DNA of 64,000 nt from Duganella guangzhouensis (GTDB taxonomy: Bacteria; Pseudomonadota; Gammaproteobacteria; Burkholderiales; Burkholderiaceae_D): NCBI RefSeq assembly GCF_009674535.1, contig NZ_WKJK01000011.1, positions 203,104 through 267,103 of the forward strand, written 5' to 3'. The position numbers and the translations under genes were made by a program. The notes under the pieces were generated by a model. That model was not told where the DNA came from, did no database searches, and was given only the letters and a program-made list of their open reading frames with translations. Of this stretch, positions 34,823 through 44,766 are shown in pieces (the first letter of the stretch is position 1; each line of letters starts with the position of its first letter).

Positions 34823-36526
34823 ATGACCAGCCATTTAGACAGCGACCCACGTTACGACGCCAGCCGCGAGATCCGCGCGCCGCGCGGCCCTGAGCGCACT
34901 TGCAAGAGCTGGGGCGCGGAGGCGGCCTACCGCATGATTCAGAACAATCTGGACCGGGAAGTGGCGGAAAACCCCAAGCATCTGGTGGTGTACGGTGGCA
35001 TCGGCCGCGCCGCCCGCAACTGGGCCTGCTACGATCAGATCCTGGCCTCGCTGCGCGAGCTGGAAGACAATCAGACCCTGCTGATCCAGTCCGGCAAGCC
35101 GGTCGGTGTGTTCCAGACCCACGAGGATGCGCCGCGTGTATTAATTGCCAACTCCAACCTGGTACCGAAATGGGCCAACTGGGAGCATTTCAATGAATTG
35201 GACCGCAAGGGCCTGTTCATGTACGGTCAGATGACGGCCGGTTCGTGGATCTACATCGGCACCCAGGGCATCGTGCAGGGCACGTTCGAGACCTTTGCCG
35301 AGGCCGGCCGCCAGCATTTCGGCGGTGACCTGAAAGGCCGCTGGGTGCTGACCGCCGGCTTGGGCGGCATGGGCGGCGCGCAGCCGCTGGCCGCCACCAT
35401 GGCCGGCGCGGTGTCGCTGACCGTGGAGTGCCAGCAGAGCAGCATCGATTTCCGCCTGCGTACCCGTTATCTCGACAAGCAGGCCGCTTCCATCGACGAG
35501 GCGCTGGAGTTGATCAAGCAGCACAAGGCCAATGGCGACGCGATTTCGATCGGCCTGCTGGGCAATGCGGCCGACGTGCTGCCGGAGCTGGTGCGCCGTG
35601 CCCGCGCCGGCGGTCTGGTGCCGGATATGGTGACTGACCAGACTTCGGCGCATGACCTGATCAACGGTTATCTGCCGCAGGGTTGGACGGTTGAACAGTG
35701 GAAGGCGGCGCAGCAGGACGCGGCGCGCCATCCGGAGCTGAAGGCCGCCGCCACCGCCGCCTGCGCGGTGCACGTGCAGGCGATGCTGGACTTCCAGGCG
35801 CTGGGCGCCAAGGTGGTCGATTACGGTAACAACATCCGCCAGGTGGCGTTTGACCACGGCGTGAAGAATGCGTTTGATTTCCCTGGCTTTGTGCCGGCCT
35901 ATATCCGCCCGCAGTTCTGCGAGGGCCGTGGCCCGTTCCGCTGGGTGGCGTTGTCCGGCGATCCGGAGGATATCTACAAGACCGACGCCAAGATCAAGGA
36001 GCTGTTCCCGCATCATGCGCAGGTGCACCGCTGGCTGGACATGGCGCGCGAGCGCATCGCGTTCCAGGGGCTGCCGGCGCGGATCTGCTGGCTGGGCCTG
36101 GGCGAGCGTCATATCGCCGGCCTGGCGTTCAATGAAATGGTGCGCAACGGTGAGCTGAAAGCGCCGATCGTGATTGGCCGCGACCATCTGGACACCGGTT
36201 CGGTGGCCAGCCCGAATCGCGAGACCGAGGCTATGCAGGATGGCACCGACGCGGTGTCCGACTGGCCGTTGCTGAACGCGCTGCTGAATACCGCTGGCGG
36301 CGCCACCTGGGTGTCGCTGCACCACGGAGGCGGCGTCGGCATGGGATACTCGCAGCATTCGGGCGTGGTGATCGTGGCCGATGGCACCGATGCCGCAGCC
36401 AAGCGACTGGCGCGGGTGCTGGTCAACGACAGCGGCTCGGGCGTGATGCGTCACGCCGACGCTGGCTACGAAACCGCCATCGACTGCGCCAAGCGCAATG
36501 GCCTCAACCTTCCAATGATTAAATGA
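34823..36526 (+). CDS. hutU: Urocanate hydratase
   Basis: A 567-aa NAD-dependent urocanase, second step of histidine degradation (urocanate to imidazolonepropionate), cytosolic. It begins with a conserved region (SREIRAPRGPERTCKSW, QNNLDREVAENP) and shows YGGIGRAARNW, the NAD loop TAGLGGMGGAQPLA, and the C-terminal GGGVGMGYSQHSG. Length is standard. The ATG at 34823 follows CAGGAG. It is first in hutUHGFDI; its TGA overlaps the hutH ATG. Confidence 0.97.
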   Translation: MTSHLDSDPRYDASREIRAPRGPERTCKSWGAEAAYRMIQNNLDREVAENPKHLVVYGGIGRAARNWACYDQILASLRELEDNQTLLIQSGKPVGVFQTHEDAPRVLIANSNLVPKWANWEHFNELDRKGLFMYGQMTAGSWIYIGTQGIVQGTFETFAEAGRQHFGGDLKGRWVLTAGLGGMGGAQPLAATMAGAVSLTVECQQSSIDFRLRTRYLDKQAASIDEALELIKQHKANGDAISIGLLGNAADVLPELVRRARAGGLVPDMVTDQTSAHDLINGYLPQGWTVEQWKAAQQDAARHPELKAAATAACAVHVQAMLDFQALGAKVVDYGNNIRQVAFDHGVKNAFDFPGFVPAYIRPQFCEGRGPFRWVALSGDPEDIYKTDAKIKELFPHHAQVHRWLDMARERIAFQGLPARICWLGLGERHIAGLAFNEMVRNGELKAPIVIGRDHLDTGSVASPNRETEAMQDGTDAVSDWPLLNALLNTAGGATWVSLHHGGGVGMGYSQHSGVVIVADGTDAAAKRLARVLVNDSGSGVMRHADAGYETAIDCAKRNGLNLPMIK

Positions 36527-38067
36527 TGATGAACCTGACTCTCAAACCCGGCGCTTTGACGCTGACCGAACTGCGCAACGTCTGGAACGCGCGCAGCCCG
36601 CTGGCGCTGGCGGCGGAAGCCTATCCCGTGATCGAAGCCTCGGCCGCCGCCGTGCAGGCCATCGTCGCCAAGGGCGATGCCGCCTATGGCATCAACACCG
36701 GTTTCGGCCTGCTGGCCAAGACCCGCATCCCGGACGACAAGCTGGAACAGCTGCAGCGCAACCTGATCCTGTCGCACTCGGTGGGCACCGGTGAGCTGAT
36801 GTCGGACGCGGTGTGCCGTCTGATCATGCTGATGAAGATCGGCAGCCTGGCGCGCGGCTACTCCGGCGTACGCCCGCTGATCATCAACACCCTGATCGCG
36901 CTGTACAACGCCGGCATCGTGCCGGCCATTCCAGCCAAGGGCTCGGTCGGCGCCTCGGGCGACCTGGCGCCGCTGTCGCACATGACGCTGGCCATGCTGG
37001 GCGTGGGCCAGGTGCGCGTCAACGGCCAACTGCAGGACGCCAGCGCCGCGCTGCAGGCGGCCGGCATCGCGCCGGTGGTGTTGGCGGCGAAAGAAGGCCT
37101 GGCGCTGATCAACGGCACTCAGGTCTCGACCGCGCTGGCGCTGCATGGCCTGTTCATGGCCGAGCGCCTGCTGGAGGCGGGCATGGTGTCCGGCGCGCTG
37201 TCGCTGGACGCGGCCAAGGGTTCGGACTCGCCGTTCGACGCCCGTGTGCACGAGGTGCGCGGCCAGCCCGGCCAGATCGCTGCGGCTTCGATTTACCGTC
37301 AACTGGTGGCCGATAGCGCGATCCGCGCTTCGCATCTGGTAGGCGACGAGCGGGTGCAAGACCCGTATTGCCTGCGCTGCCAACCGCAGGTGATGGGTGC
37401 CTGCTGGGACATCATCAACAACGCCGCGCGCACGCTGCTGATCGAAGCCAACGCGGTGACCGACAATCCGCTGCTGTTCAAGGATGGCGAGCTGTCGGTG
37501 GTGGTCTCGGGCGGTAACTTCCATGCCGAGCCGGTGGCGTTTGCGGCCGATACGCTGGCGCTGGCGATCGCGGAAATCGGCTCGATTTCGGAGCGCCGCA
37601 TTTCGCTGCTGATTGACGCCACCTTGTCCGGCCTGCCGCCGTTCCTGGTGCGTGATCCGGGCCTGAACTCCGGCTTCATGATCGCCCACGTCACCGCCGC
37701 CGCGCTGGCGTCGGAAAACAAGTCGATCGCGCATCCGGGCAGCGTGGACACGATTCCTACCTCGGCCAATCAGGAAGACCATGTCAGCATGGCGACCTAC
37801 GCGGCGCGCCGGCTGGAGGATATGGCGCAGAATACCGCCACCATCATCGGCATCGAGCTGCTGGCGGCGGCGCAGGGCATCGATTTCCATCGTCCGCTGA
37901 CTACCTCGCCGCATCTGGAGCATGTGCATCAGCAGTTGCGCCAACTGGTGCCGGTGTACGAGGAAGACCGCTTCTTCGCGCCGGATATCGAGGCGGCCAA
38001 GGGCATGGTGCTGCGCGGTGATCTGAGCGCGCAGTGCAAGGAATTGTTTACGCCTTTGCATCCATAA
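36523..38067 (+). CDS. hutH: Histidine ammonia-lyase
   Basis: A 514-aa lyase that converts histidine to urocanate and ammonia. The self-forming MIO cofactor triad Ala144-Ser145-Gly146 is in GSVGASGDLAPLSH. Other conserved runs are YGINTGFGLLAKT, the NNAARTLLIEANAVTDNPL region and EDHVSMATYAARRL. ATGA overlap with hutU indicates coupling; three ATG codons in a row make the exact start uncertain by two residues. Length is normal for the family. Confidence 0.97.
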   Translation: MMMNLTLKPGALTLTELRNVWNARSPLALAAEAYPVIEASAAAVQAIVAKGDAAYGINTGFGLLAKTRIPDDKLEQLQRNLILSHSVGTGELMSDAVCRLIMLMKIGSLARGYSGVRPLIINTLIALYNAGIVPAIPAKGSVGASGDLAPLSHMTLAMLGVGQVRVNGQLQDASAALQAAGIAPVVLAAKEGLALINGTQVSTALALHGLFMAERLLEAGMVSGALSLDAAKGSDSPFDARVHEVRGQPGQIAAASIYRQLVADSAIRASHLVGDERVQDPYCLRCQPQVMGACWDIINNAARTLLIEANAVTDNPLLFKDGELSVVVSGGNFHAEPVAFAADTLALAIAEIGSISERRISLLIDATLSGLPPFLVRDPGLNSGFMIAHVTAAALASENKSIAHPGSVDTIPTSANQEDHVSMATYAARRLEDMAQNTATIIGIELLAAAQGIDFHRPLTTSPHLEHVHQQLRQLVPVYEEDRFFAPDIEAAKGMVLRGDLSAQCKELFTPLHP

Positions 38068-38078
38068 CGGAGGTCGGC

Positions 38079-38867
38079 ATGGATTATCAGTTCAAGGCAG
38101 GCAGCATTCCGCTGCTGGTGTCCATGCCGCATGTGGGCACCGAGATTCCGGACGACGTGCTGGCGGCGATGACGCCGGCCGCCGTCGATAAGCAGGATAC
38201 GGACTGGCATCTGGTGCGCCTGTATGATTTTCTGGGCGAGATGGGGGCGTCGGTGTTGTCGGCGCGCTGGTCGCGCTATGTGATCGATTTGAACCGGCCG
38301 CCGGAGAACACCAATCTGTATCCGGGGCAGGACACCACGGGCTTGTGCCCGGTCGATACTTTTCACCGCGAGCCGCTGTACCGCGATGGCCAGGCGCCGG
38401 ATCAGGCGGAGGTGCAGCGCCGGCTGGCGGCGTACTGGCAGCCGTATCACCAGCAGCTGCGCGCGGAGCTGGATCGCTTGCTGGCGCTGCACGGCCGCGT
38501 GGCGCTGTGGGATGCGCATTCGATCGCGTCGGTGGTGCCGCGCTTCTTTGAGGGTAAGCTGCCGGATCTGAATTTCGGCACGGCGGATGGTCACAGCTGC
38601 GCGGCGGGCATGAGCGATGCGGTGGTGGCGCATGCGCGTGCGCAGCAGCAGTTCAGTATTGCGGTCAATGGCCGCTTCAAGGGTGGGCATATCACGCGTT
38701 TCTATGGGCAGCCAGAGAAGGGCGTGCATGCGATTCAGCTCGAGATGTGCCAGTCGACCTATATGGATGAAGATGCGCCGTATGGCTATCGCGCCGACCG
38801 CGCGGCGCAGGTACAGCCGCTGTTGCGCGACATGCTGCACACCGCTGCAAGCTGGGTGCGCGCATGA
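38079..38867 (+). CDS. hutG: N-formylglutamate deformylase
   Basis: A 262-aa amidohydrolase of the FGase type, last step of the five-enzyme pathway (formylglutamate to glutamate and formate). Conserved parts include VSMPHVGTEIPDDV, DLNRPPENTNLYPGQ, ALWDAHSIASVVPRFFEG, and GGHITRFYGQPEKGVHAIQLEM. The start at 38079 has ACGGAGG upstream. Its stop overlaps the hutF start by 4 bp. Together with HutF this shows the deiminase route rather than the one-step HutG formiminoglutamase. Confidence 0.95.
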   Translation: MDYQFKAGSIPLLVSMPHVGTEIPDDVLAAMTPAAVDKQDTDWHLVRLYDFLGEMGASVLSARWSRYVIDLNRPPENTNLYPGQDTTGLCPVDTFHREPLYRDGQAPDQAEVQRRLAAYWQPYHQQLRAELDRLLALHGRVALWDAHSIASVVPRFFEGKLPDLNFGTADGHSCAAGMSDAVVAHARAQQQFSIAVNGRFKGGHITRFYGQPEKGVHAIQLEMCQSTYMDEDAPYGYRADRAAQVQPLLRDMLHTAASWVRA

Positions 38868-40237
38868 GTCGCCTGTTCGCGCGCCACGCGCTGCTGCCGG
38901 GTGGTTGGGCGGACGATGTGCTGATTGAATGGGATGCCGGCGGCAGCATCACGGCGGTGACGGCGGGCGCGCACGATGGAGGCGCTGCGGCCGGCGTCGA
39001 GCGCGTTGAGTACGCGTTGCCGGGCATGATCAACCTGCATTCGCATAGTTTCCAGCGGGCGCTGGGCGGACGCACTGAAAAGGCCGGCGACAGCAAGGAC
39101 AGCTTCTGGACCTGGCGCGATCTGATGTACCGCTTCGCCCGCAACATCACGCCGGTGCATATCGAAGCGATCGCGGCGCAGCTGTTTGTCGAGTGTCTGC
39201 GCCATGGCTACACCTCGCTGTGCGAGTTCCATTACGTCCAGCGCGCGCCGGACGGCAGCATGTATCCGCGTCTGGCGGAAACGGCGGAACGTGTCATTGC
39301 TGCCGCACGGTTAAGCGGAATTGGCGTGACCATGCTGCCGGTGTTGTATAGTTATTCTGGTTTTGGCGAATTGCCCTTGAAACCGGAACAGCAGCGGTTC
39401 CGGACCGATGCCAGCGATGTGTTGCGGATTATCGAGGCGCTGGAGCCGCTGCGCGACGCGCAGACCGAAGTGGGCGTGGCGCCGCATTCGCTGCGCGCGG
39501 CCTCGGTGGCGCAGATAGAGGAAGTGCTGGCGATGCTGCCATCACAGCGTCCGGTGCACATTCATATCGCGGAGCAGCAGGCGGAAGTGCAGCAATCTCT
39601 GAACTGGAGCGGACGCCGCCCGGTGCAGTGGCTGCTGGAAAACGCGGCGGTGGACCAGCGTTGGTGCCTGGTGCATGCGACGCATCTGACGGACGACGAA
39701 GTTGGCGGCATCGCCCGCAGCGGCGCGGTGGCGGGATTGTGCCCGACCACCGAGGCCAATCTGGGCGACGGTCTGTTCCCGCTGGAGGCATTCGTGGCGC
39801 AGGGCGGCCGCTTCGGCATCGGCAGCGACAGTCATGTGTCGCAGAGCGCGGTGGAAGAGCTGCGCTGGCTGGAATACGGCCAGCGCCTGCAGCATCAGCG
39901 CCGCAACATCGCGGTGTCCGCGAGCGAGCGCCATGTCGGCGACTTCCTGTGGCAGGGTGCGCTGCAAGGCGGCGCGCAGGCGGCGGGACGGCCGGTGGGC
40001 GCTTTGGCGGCGGGCCGCCGCGCGGACATCGTGGTGCTGGATGACGCGCATCCGAATATGTTTGGGTTGGCGCTGGACGAGGTACTCGGCAGCCTGGTTT
40101 TCAGCGGCAACGACAATCTGGTCAGGGACGTGATGGTCGGTGGCCAGTGGGTAGTGCGCAATCAGCAGCACGTGGCGCAGCAGGCGATCGCTGCGCGATT
40201 CAAGCAGACCTTGGCCGAACTGAGGGAGTTCCGATGA
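38864..40237 (+). CDS. hutF: Formimidoylglutamate deiminase
   Basis: A 457-aa zinc amidohydrolase that converts formimidoylglutamate to formylglutamate and ammonia. Motifs are PGMINLHSHSFQRALGGRTE with zinc ligands, HIHIAEQQAEV, the His in LVHATHLTDDE and the metal Asp in GIGSDSHVSQSAVEELRWLEY. Length is typical. It overlaps hutG (4 bp) and hutD (ATGA), so translation of the block is coupled. Confidence 0.95.
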   Translation: MSRLFARHALLPGGWADDVLIEWDAGGSITAVTAGAHDGGAAAGVERVEYALPGMINLHSHSFQRALGGRTEKAGDSKDSFWTWRDLMYRFARNITPVHIEAIAAQLFVECLRHGYTSLCEFHYVQRAPDGSMYPRLAETAERVIAAARLSGIGVTMLPVLYSYSGFGELPLKPEQQRFRTDASDVLRIIEALEPLRDAQTEVGVAPHSLRAASVAQIEEVLAMLPSQRPVHIHIAEQQAEVQQSLNWSGRRPVQWLLENAAVDQRWCLVHATHLTDDEVGGIARSGAVAGLCPTTEANLGDGLFPLEAFVAQGGRFGIGSDSHVSQSAVEELRWLEYGQRLQHQRRNIAVSASERHVGDFLWQGALQGGAQAAGRPVGALAAGRRADIVVLDDAHPNMFGLALDEVLGSLVFSGNDNLVRDVMVGGQWVVRNQQHVAQQAIAARFKQTLAELREFR

Positions 40238-40812
40238 CCCAGCTAATCCAGTATGCAAGCCTGCATTCGGCGCCGTGGAAGAACGGCGGCGGCTGCACCA
40301 CCGAAATCGCCATCGCGCCGACCGGCACCGGTCTCGATGATTTCGACTGGCGCATCAGCCTGGCCACCATTTCGCAGGACGGGCCGTTCTCGGTGTTCCC
40401 TGGCATCGAGCGCTCGCTGGCGCTGGTTGACGGCGACGGCGTGCTGCTGGACTTCGGCGACGAGCGCTTCGTGCTCAGCCCCAGCGAGCCGCTGATCGAA
40501 TTCGATGGCGAGGACGCGGTGCACGCCACCGTCACCGGCCAGCACACCACCGATTTCAATGTGATGACGCGGCGCGGCCGTTGCCGTCACCGGCTGGAAC
40601 CACGGCTGGTACAGGGCAGCGCCACCATCCAGCGTCGCGGCGGCACCACGCTGCTGTTCCTGGCCGAGGGCGAGGGGCTGACGCTGAGCAGCGCACGCGA
40701 ACGCATCGCCATGGTGCGCTACGATACGGTGGTGATGACCGAGTCGGAACACGAGTGGACGCTGGAAGCGCCACAGGCCACGGTGCTGGTGGTCGATATC
40801 ATCTATAACTAG
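40234..40812 (+). CDS. hutD: HutD family protein (cupin), histidine utilization
   Basis: A 192-aa bicupin of the HutD/Ves family. Conserved N-terminus (HSAPWKNGGGCTTEIAI) with the WKNGGG signature, then WRISLATISQDGPFSVFPG and LIEFDGEDAV. HutD is thought to be a governor of hut expression that binds formylglutamate in Pseudomonas; that role is carried over by homology. It starts within the hutF stop (ATGA) and lies 9 bp before hutI. Confidence 0.93.
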   Translation: MTQLIQYASLHSAPWKNGGGCTTEIAIAPTGTGLDDFDWRISLATISQDGPFSVFPGIERSLALVDGDGVLLDFGDERFVLSPSEPLIEFDGEDAVHATVTGQHTTDFNVMTRRGRCRHRLEPRLVQGSATIQRRGGTTLLFLAEGEGLTLSSARERIAMVRYDTVVMTESEHEWTLEAPQATVLVVDIIYN

Positions 40813-40821
40813 GGTTGCCGT

Positions 40822-42045
40822 ATGTGGGATGTGTTGTTCACGAACGTGCATCTGGCCACGATGGCCGATGCTGCGAATGGATCGTATGGCGAGGTGCGCG
40901 ACGCCGCCATCGCGGTCAAGGATGGCCGCATCGCGTGGCTGGGACCTCAGGCCGAGATACCGGCCGGCGCGCAGGCGGTGACGGTGCACGACGGCGGCGG
41001 CAGCTGGCTGACGCCGGGGCTGATCGACTGCCATACCCACATCGTCCACGCCGGCAATCGCAGCGATGAATTCGAGGCGCGTTTGAATGGCGCCAGCTAC
41101 GAGGACATCGCCCGCGCCGGCGGCGGCATCATGTCCACCGTGCGCGCCACCCGCGCGGCGTCCGAGGATGAACTGCTGAAGCAAAGCTTGCCGCGCGTAC
41201 GCAGTCTGCTGGCGGAAGGCGTGACCACGCTGGAGATCAAGTCCGGCTACGGCCTGACGTTGGACGCGGAGGCCAATATGCTGCGCGTGGCGCGCCGCAT
41301 CGGCCGCGAACTGCCGGTGCGCGTAGCCACCACCTTCCTGGGCGCGCACGCGCTGCCGCCGGAGTTTGCCGGCCGCGCCGATGACTACATCGATGAGGTC
41401 TGCCGCATGATCGCGCCGCTGGCGGCCGAAGGGCTGGTCGACGCGGTCGACGCTTTCTGTGAGCGCATCGGCTTTTCGTATGAGCAGACCGAACGCGTGT
41501 TCCAGGCCGCGCGGGCGGCCGGGTTGCCGGTCAAGCTGCACGCGGAGCAGTTGTCGGACCAGCGCGGCGCCGAGCTGACGGCGCGTTACGGCGGCTTGTC
41601 GGCCGACCATCTGGAGCATCTGAGCGAGACCGGCATCGCCGCCATGGCAACTGCCGGCACGGTGGCGGTGCTGCTGCCGGGCGCTTACTACTTCCTGCGT
41701 GATACCACGCCACCACCGGTGGCGGCACTGCGCGTGGCTGGCGTGCCAATGGCGGTGTCCACCGACTGCAATCCCGGCACCTCGCCTATGACCTCGCTGC
41801 TGCTGGCGATGAACATGGCTTGCACGCTGTGGCGATTGACGCCGCAGGAAGCGCTGGCTGGCTGCACGCTGAACGCGGCGCGTGCGCTCGGTTTGCAGCA
41901 GCAGATCGGCAGCCTGGAAGTGGGCAAGCGCGCCGATTTCGCGCTGTGGCGCATCGCGCGGCCGGCCGACCTGTCGTATGCCATCGGCCTTAATCCTTGT
42001 CGTGGTGTCGCCAACGCAGGCATTTTGCGCTCTGCGGCCATGTAA
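40822..42045 (+). CDS. hutI: Imidazolonepropionase
   Basis: A 407-aa metal-dependent amidohydrolase that opens imidazolonepropionate to formimidoylglutamate, third pathway step. Key stretches are PGLIDCHTHIVHAGNRSDEF, RLNGASYEDIARAGGGI, TLEIKSGYGLTLDAE, FLGAHALPPEF, KLHAEQLSDQRGAELTARYG and STDCNPGTSPMTS. Length is standard. Last gene of the hut block; no histidine transporter gene follows in the window. Confidence 0.97.
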   Translation: MWDVLFTNVHLATMADAANGSYGEVRDAAIAVKDGRIAWLGPQAEIPAGAQAVTVHDGGGSWLTPGLIDCHTHIVHAGNRSDEFEARLNGASYEDIARAGGGIMSTVRATRAASEDELLKQSLPRVRSLLAEGVTTLEIKSGYGLTLDAEANMLRVARRIGRELPVRVATTFLGAHALPPEFAGRADDYIDEVCRMIAPLAAEGLVDAVDAFCERIGFSYEQTERVFQAARAAGLPVKLHAEQLSDQRGAELTARYGGLSADHLEHLSETGIAAMATAGTVAVLLPGAYYFLRDTTPPPVAALRVAGVPMAVSTDCNPGTSPMTSLLLAMNMACTLWRLTPQEALAGCTLNAARALGLQQQIGSLEVGKRADFALWRIARPADLSYAIGLNPCRGVANAGILRSAAM

Positions 42046-42107
42046 AAATCCGTTCGCTTCCTTATGCTTTCGGTTACATTATCCGAATGTTATCCAGGGA
42101 AGCATCC

Positions 42108-44765
42108 ATGTTCGCATTAAAGACCTTGCGCGCCGCCGTGCTGGCGGCGCTGAGTGTACCGGCATTGGCGCAGGAGCCAGTGCCAACGCCGCCGGTGCCG
42201 GTACCGCATTCGCCGGAAGTGCCGGTGGTGGCCACCACGCCGCTGCAAACCGCCACCACGCCAACGCCGACGCTAGTACTGCCCACTGCCGCGCCACGGC
42301 CGTTTGCGGACATCATCCGTGGCGCGGCCCACGTGCCGGGTTTCCTGGGGCTGTACCAGAAGGAGGAAAAGGTCTGGATCGAGCTGCGCCCGGAGCAGTT
42401 CGACCAGCCTTACTTCATGTCGGTGAACATGCCGAACGGGATAGGCGAACGTGGCATCTACGGCAGCCAGATGGGATTGACGCAGGTGGTGGTGTTCCAC
42501 CGCATCGGCAATCTGGTGCAGATGATCGCCAAGAATACCGATTACAGCGCGCGCGGCGGCACGCCGCAGGCGCTGGCGGTGCAGCAGGCGTTTTCGGACA
42601 GCCTGCTGGCGGTGGCGCCGGTGGTCAGCGCGCCGCATCCGCAATCGAAGGCGATCCTGGTGGAGGCCAACGCGCTGCTGCTGGGCGATATTCCGTCGAT
42701 GACGACGCGGCTGGAAACCGCCTTCCGCATGCCGTATGCGATGGACGCGCGCAACAGCAGCTTCCTGACGGTGCGTTCGGACGACAGCATGACCGGCTTC
42801 CAGGTCAACGCGCATTTCTTCGTGCCGCGCATCGCGGCGCGGCCGGCGGTGGTGTCGCCGGTGCCGGGTGCGGTGGCCACGCCGCCATTCACGCTGCCGG
42901 ACCCGCGCAGCATGTTCCTCGGCTTTTACTACAGCTTTATGCCGCTGCCTGCGCAGGCCATGCACGGCCGTCGCGCGGATGACCGCATCGGTCATTTCGT
43001 CAGCACCAGTCAGGATTTCTCGGACGACGTGACGCCGACCACGGCGGTGCATCTGGTGCAGCGCTGGCGGCTGGAGAAGCAGGACCCGGCAGCGCCGCTG
43101 TCGGCGCCCAAGCAACCCATCGTCTACTGGATCGATGCCAATGTGCCGGAGAAGTACCGCGAGTCGGTGCGGCAGGGCATTCTGGCGTGGAACGCGGCGT
43201 TTGAGCGTATCGGCTTCAAGGATGCCATTGTGGTCAAGCAGCAGACCGACAAGGATCGTTTCGATACGATGGATGCGCGGCATGCGTCGGTGCGCTGGTT
43301 TATCGGCAGCGATGTCGGCTTTGCCATCGGTCCGCGCCAGATCGATCCGCGCAGCGGCGAGATTCTGGATGCGGACATCGGCATGTCGGACGTGTTCGCA
43401 CGCGGTGCGCGCCGCATGATCGGCGAGGATTCGATAACGTTGTCGCCGCCGCAGCCGGAAGAGGCGCGCTGTGATTACATGCAGGAGTCGGTAACCGAGA
43501 TGGGCTTCGCGATGGATGTGCTGGAGGCGCGCGGCATGCTGGACATGGCCGGTCCGGAAGCGGACGCGCTGGCGCAGTCGTATGTGAAGTCGGTCATCAT
43601 GCACGAGGTGGGGCACACGCTGGGCCTGCGCCACAACTTCCGCGCCTCGACCGTCTACACGCTGAAGCAGTTGCAGGATCCGGCCTTCACCAAGGAGCAC
43701 AGCCTGACCGGATCGGTGATGGATTACACGCCGTTCAACCTGTCGTTGAAGGGCGAGCAGCAGGGCGAGTATGTGGCGTCCTCGCTGGGGCCATACGATT
43801 ACTGGGCAATCGAGTATGCCTACAAGACTATCGAGCCAGCGCAGGAGCAGGAGGAGCTGGCCAGGATCGCATCGCGTTCCAGCGAGCCGCAATTGGCCTT
43901 CGGCACCGATCAGGATGCGAGCGGGTTCAATATGGACCCGGACGTCAACGTGTATGACCTGGGCAGCGATCCGCTGGCGTACTTCCAGCGCCGGCTGACA
44001 ATTTCGCGCGAGCTGTGGGACCGGGTGCAGCGCCGCACGCTGAAGCCGGGCGAAAGCTATGAGGTGCTGCGCCGCAGTTTCGATTATGGCTTTGCGCAGT
44101 TTGCGCGCACGTTGCCGGTGGTGGTCAAGTATGTGGGTGGCGTGACCTATCTGCGCGATCACGCCGGCACCGGGCGCGCTACCTTTACGCCGGTGGCATT
44201 GCCGCGTCAGCGCGAGGCGTTGCGCATGCTGACGGACAGCTTGTTCAAGGCCGACAGCTTCCAGTTTTCGCCGGAGACCATCAGCCGTCTGGCTGCGGAT
44301 AATTTTACGTCGCGTCCACGGCAGGATGTGTCGGTGGGTGGCCGCGTGCTGTCGCTTCAGGCGACGGCGCTGGATCAGCTGATGTCGGACAGCGTGGCGA
44401 TACGCTTGCTGGATTCGCAGGAGAAGGTGGAGAACCACAAGCAGGTGCTGAGTCTCGCGGAGCTGTATGGATCGCTGCAGAACGCGGTGTGGAGCGAGCT
44501 TAAATCCGGCAAGGATATCGGCGCCATGCGGCGCAATCTGCAGCGCGAGCATTTGAAGCGGCTGGTGGCGTCGCTGTTGCGGGTGTCGGCGGGAACGCCG
44601 GCCGATGTGCGCAGCCTTCAGCGCGAGAATGCTTTGCGTCTGCAACGCGAGCTGCACACGGCGATGACGCGCGCCATCAGCGTCGAGGCCAAGGCGCATC
44701 TGTCGGAGAGCTATGAGACGCTGGGGCAGGCGCTGAAGGCATCCATGCTGCGCGCGGGGGCTTGA
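42108..44765 (+). CDS. Secreted zinc-dependent metalloprotease (DUF5117-type)
   Basis: An 885-aa exported protein. Signal peptide (FALKTLRAAVLAALSVPALA), a Pro-rich linker (VPTPPVPVPHSPEVPV), a DUF5118/DUF5117-like region (about 65-330), and the zinc-binding site HEVGHTLGLRH with His499, Glu500, His503 and His509 (metzincin-like HExxHxxGxxH). A long C-terminal domain follows (about 530-885). Likely periplasmic or outer-membrane-associated; substrate unknown. The start at 42108 is preceded by CAGGGAAGC and directly yields the signal peptide. Confidence 0.88.
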   Translation: MFALKTLRAAVLAALSVPALAQEPVPTPPVPVPHSPEVPVVATTPLQTATTPTPTLVLPTAAPRPFADIIRGAAHVPGFLGLYQKEEKVWIELRPEQFDQPYFMSVNMPNGIGERGIYGSQMGLTQVVVFHRIGNLVQMIAKNTDYSARGGTPQALAVQQAFSDSLLAVAPVVSAPHPQSKAILVEANALLLGDIPSMTTRLETAFRMPYAMDARNSSFLTVRSDDSMTGFQVNAHFFVPRIAARPAVVSPVPGAVATPPFTLPDPRSMFLGFYYSFMPLPAQAMHGRRADDRIGHFVSTSQDFSDDVTPTTAVHLVQRWRLEKQDPAAPLSAPKQPIVYWIDANVPEKYRESVRQGILAWNAAFERIGFKDAIVVKQQTDKDRFDTMDARHASVRWFIGSDVGFAIGPRQIDPRSGEILDADIGMSDVFARGARRMIGEDSITLSPPQPEEARCDYMQESVTEMGFAMDVLEARGMLDMAGPEADALAQSYVKSVIMHEVGHTLGLRHNFRASTVYTLKQLQDPAFTKEHSLTGSVMDYTPFNLSLKGEQQGEYVASSLGPYDYWAIEYAYKTIEPAQEQEELARIASRSSEPQLAFGTDQDASGFNMDPDVNVYDLGSDPLAYFQRRLTISRELWDRVQRRTLKPGESYEVLRRSFDYGFAQFARTLPVVVKYVGGVTYLRDHAGTGRATFTPVALPRQREALRMLTDSLFKADSFQFSPETISRLAADNFTSRPRQDVSVGGRVLSLQATALDQLMSDSVAIRLLDSQEKVENHKQVLSLAELYGSLQNAVWSELKSGKDIGAMRRNLQREHLKRLVASLLRVSAGTPADVRSLQRENALRLQRELHTAMTRAISVEAKAHLSESYETLGQALKASMLRAGA

Positions 44766-44766
44766 G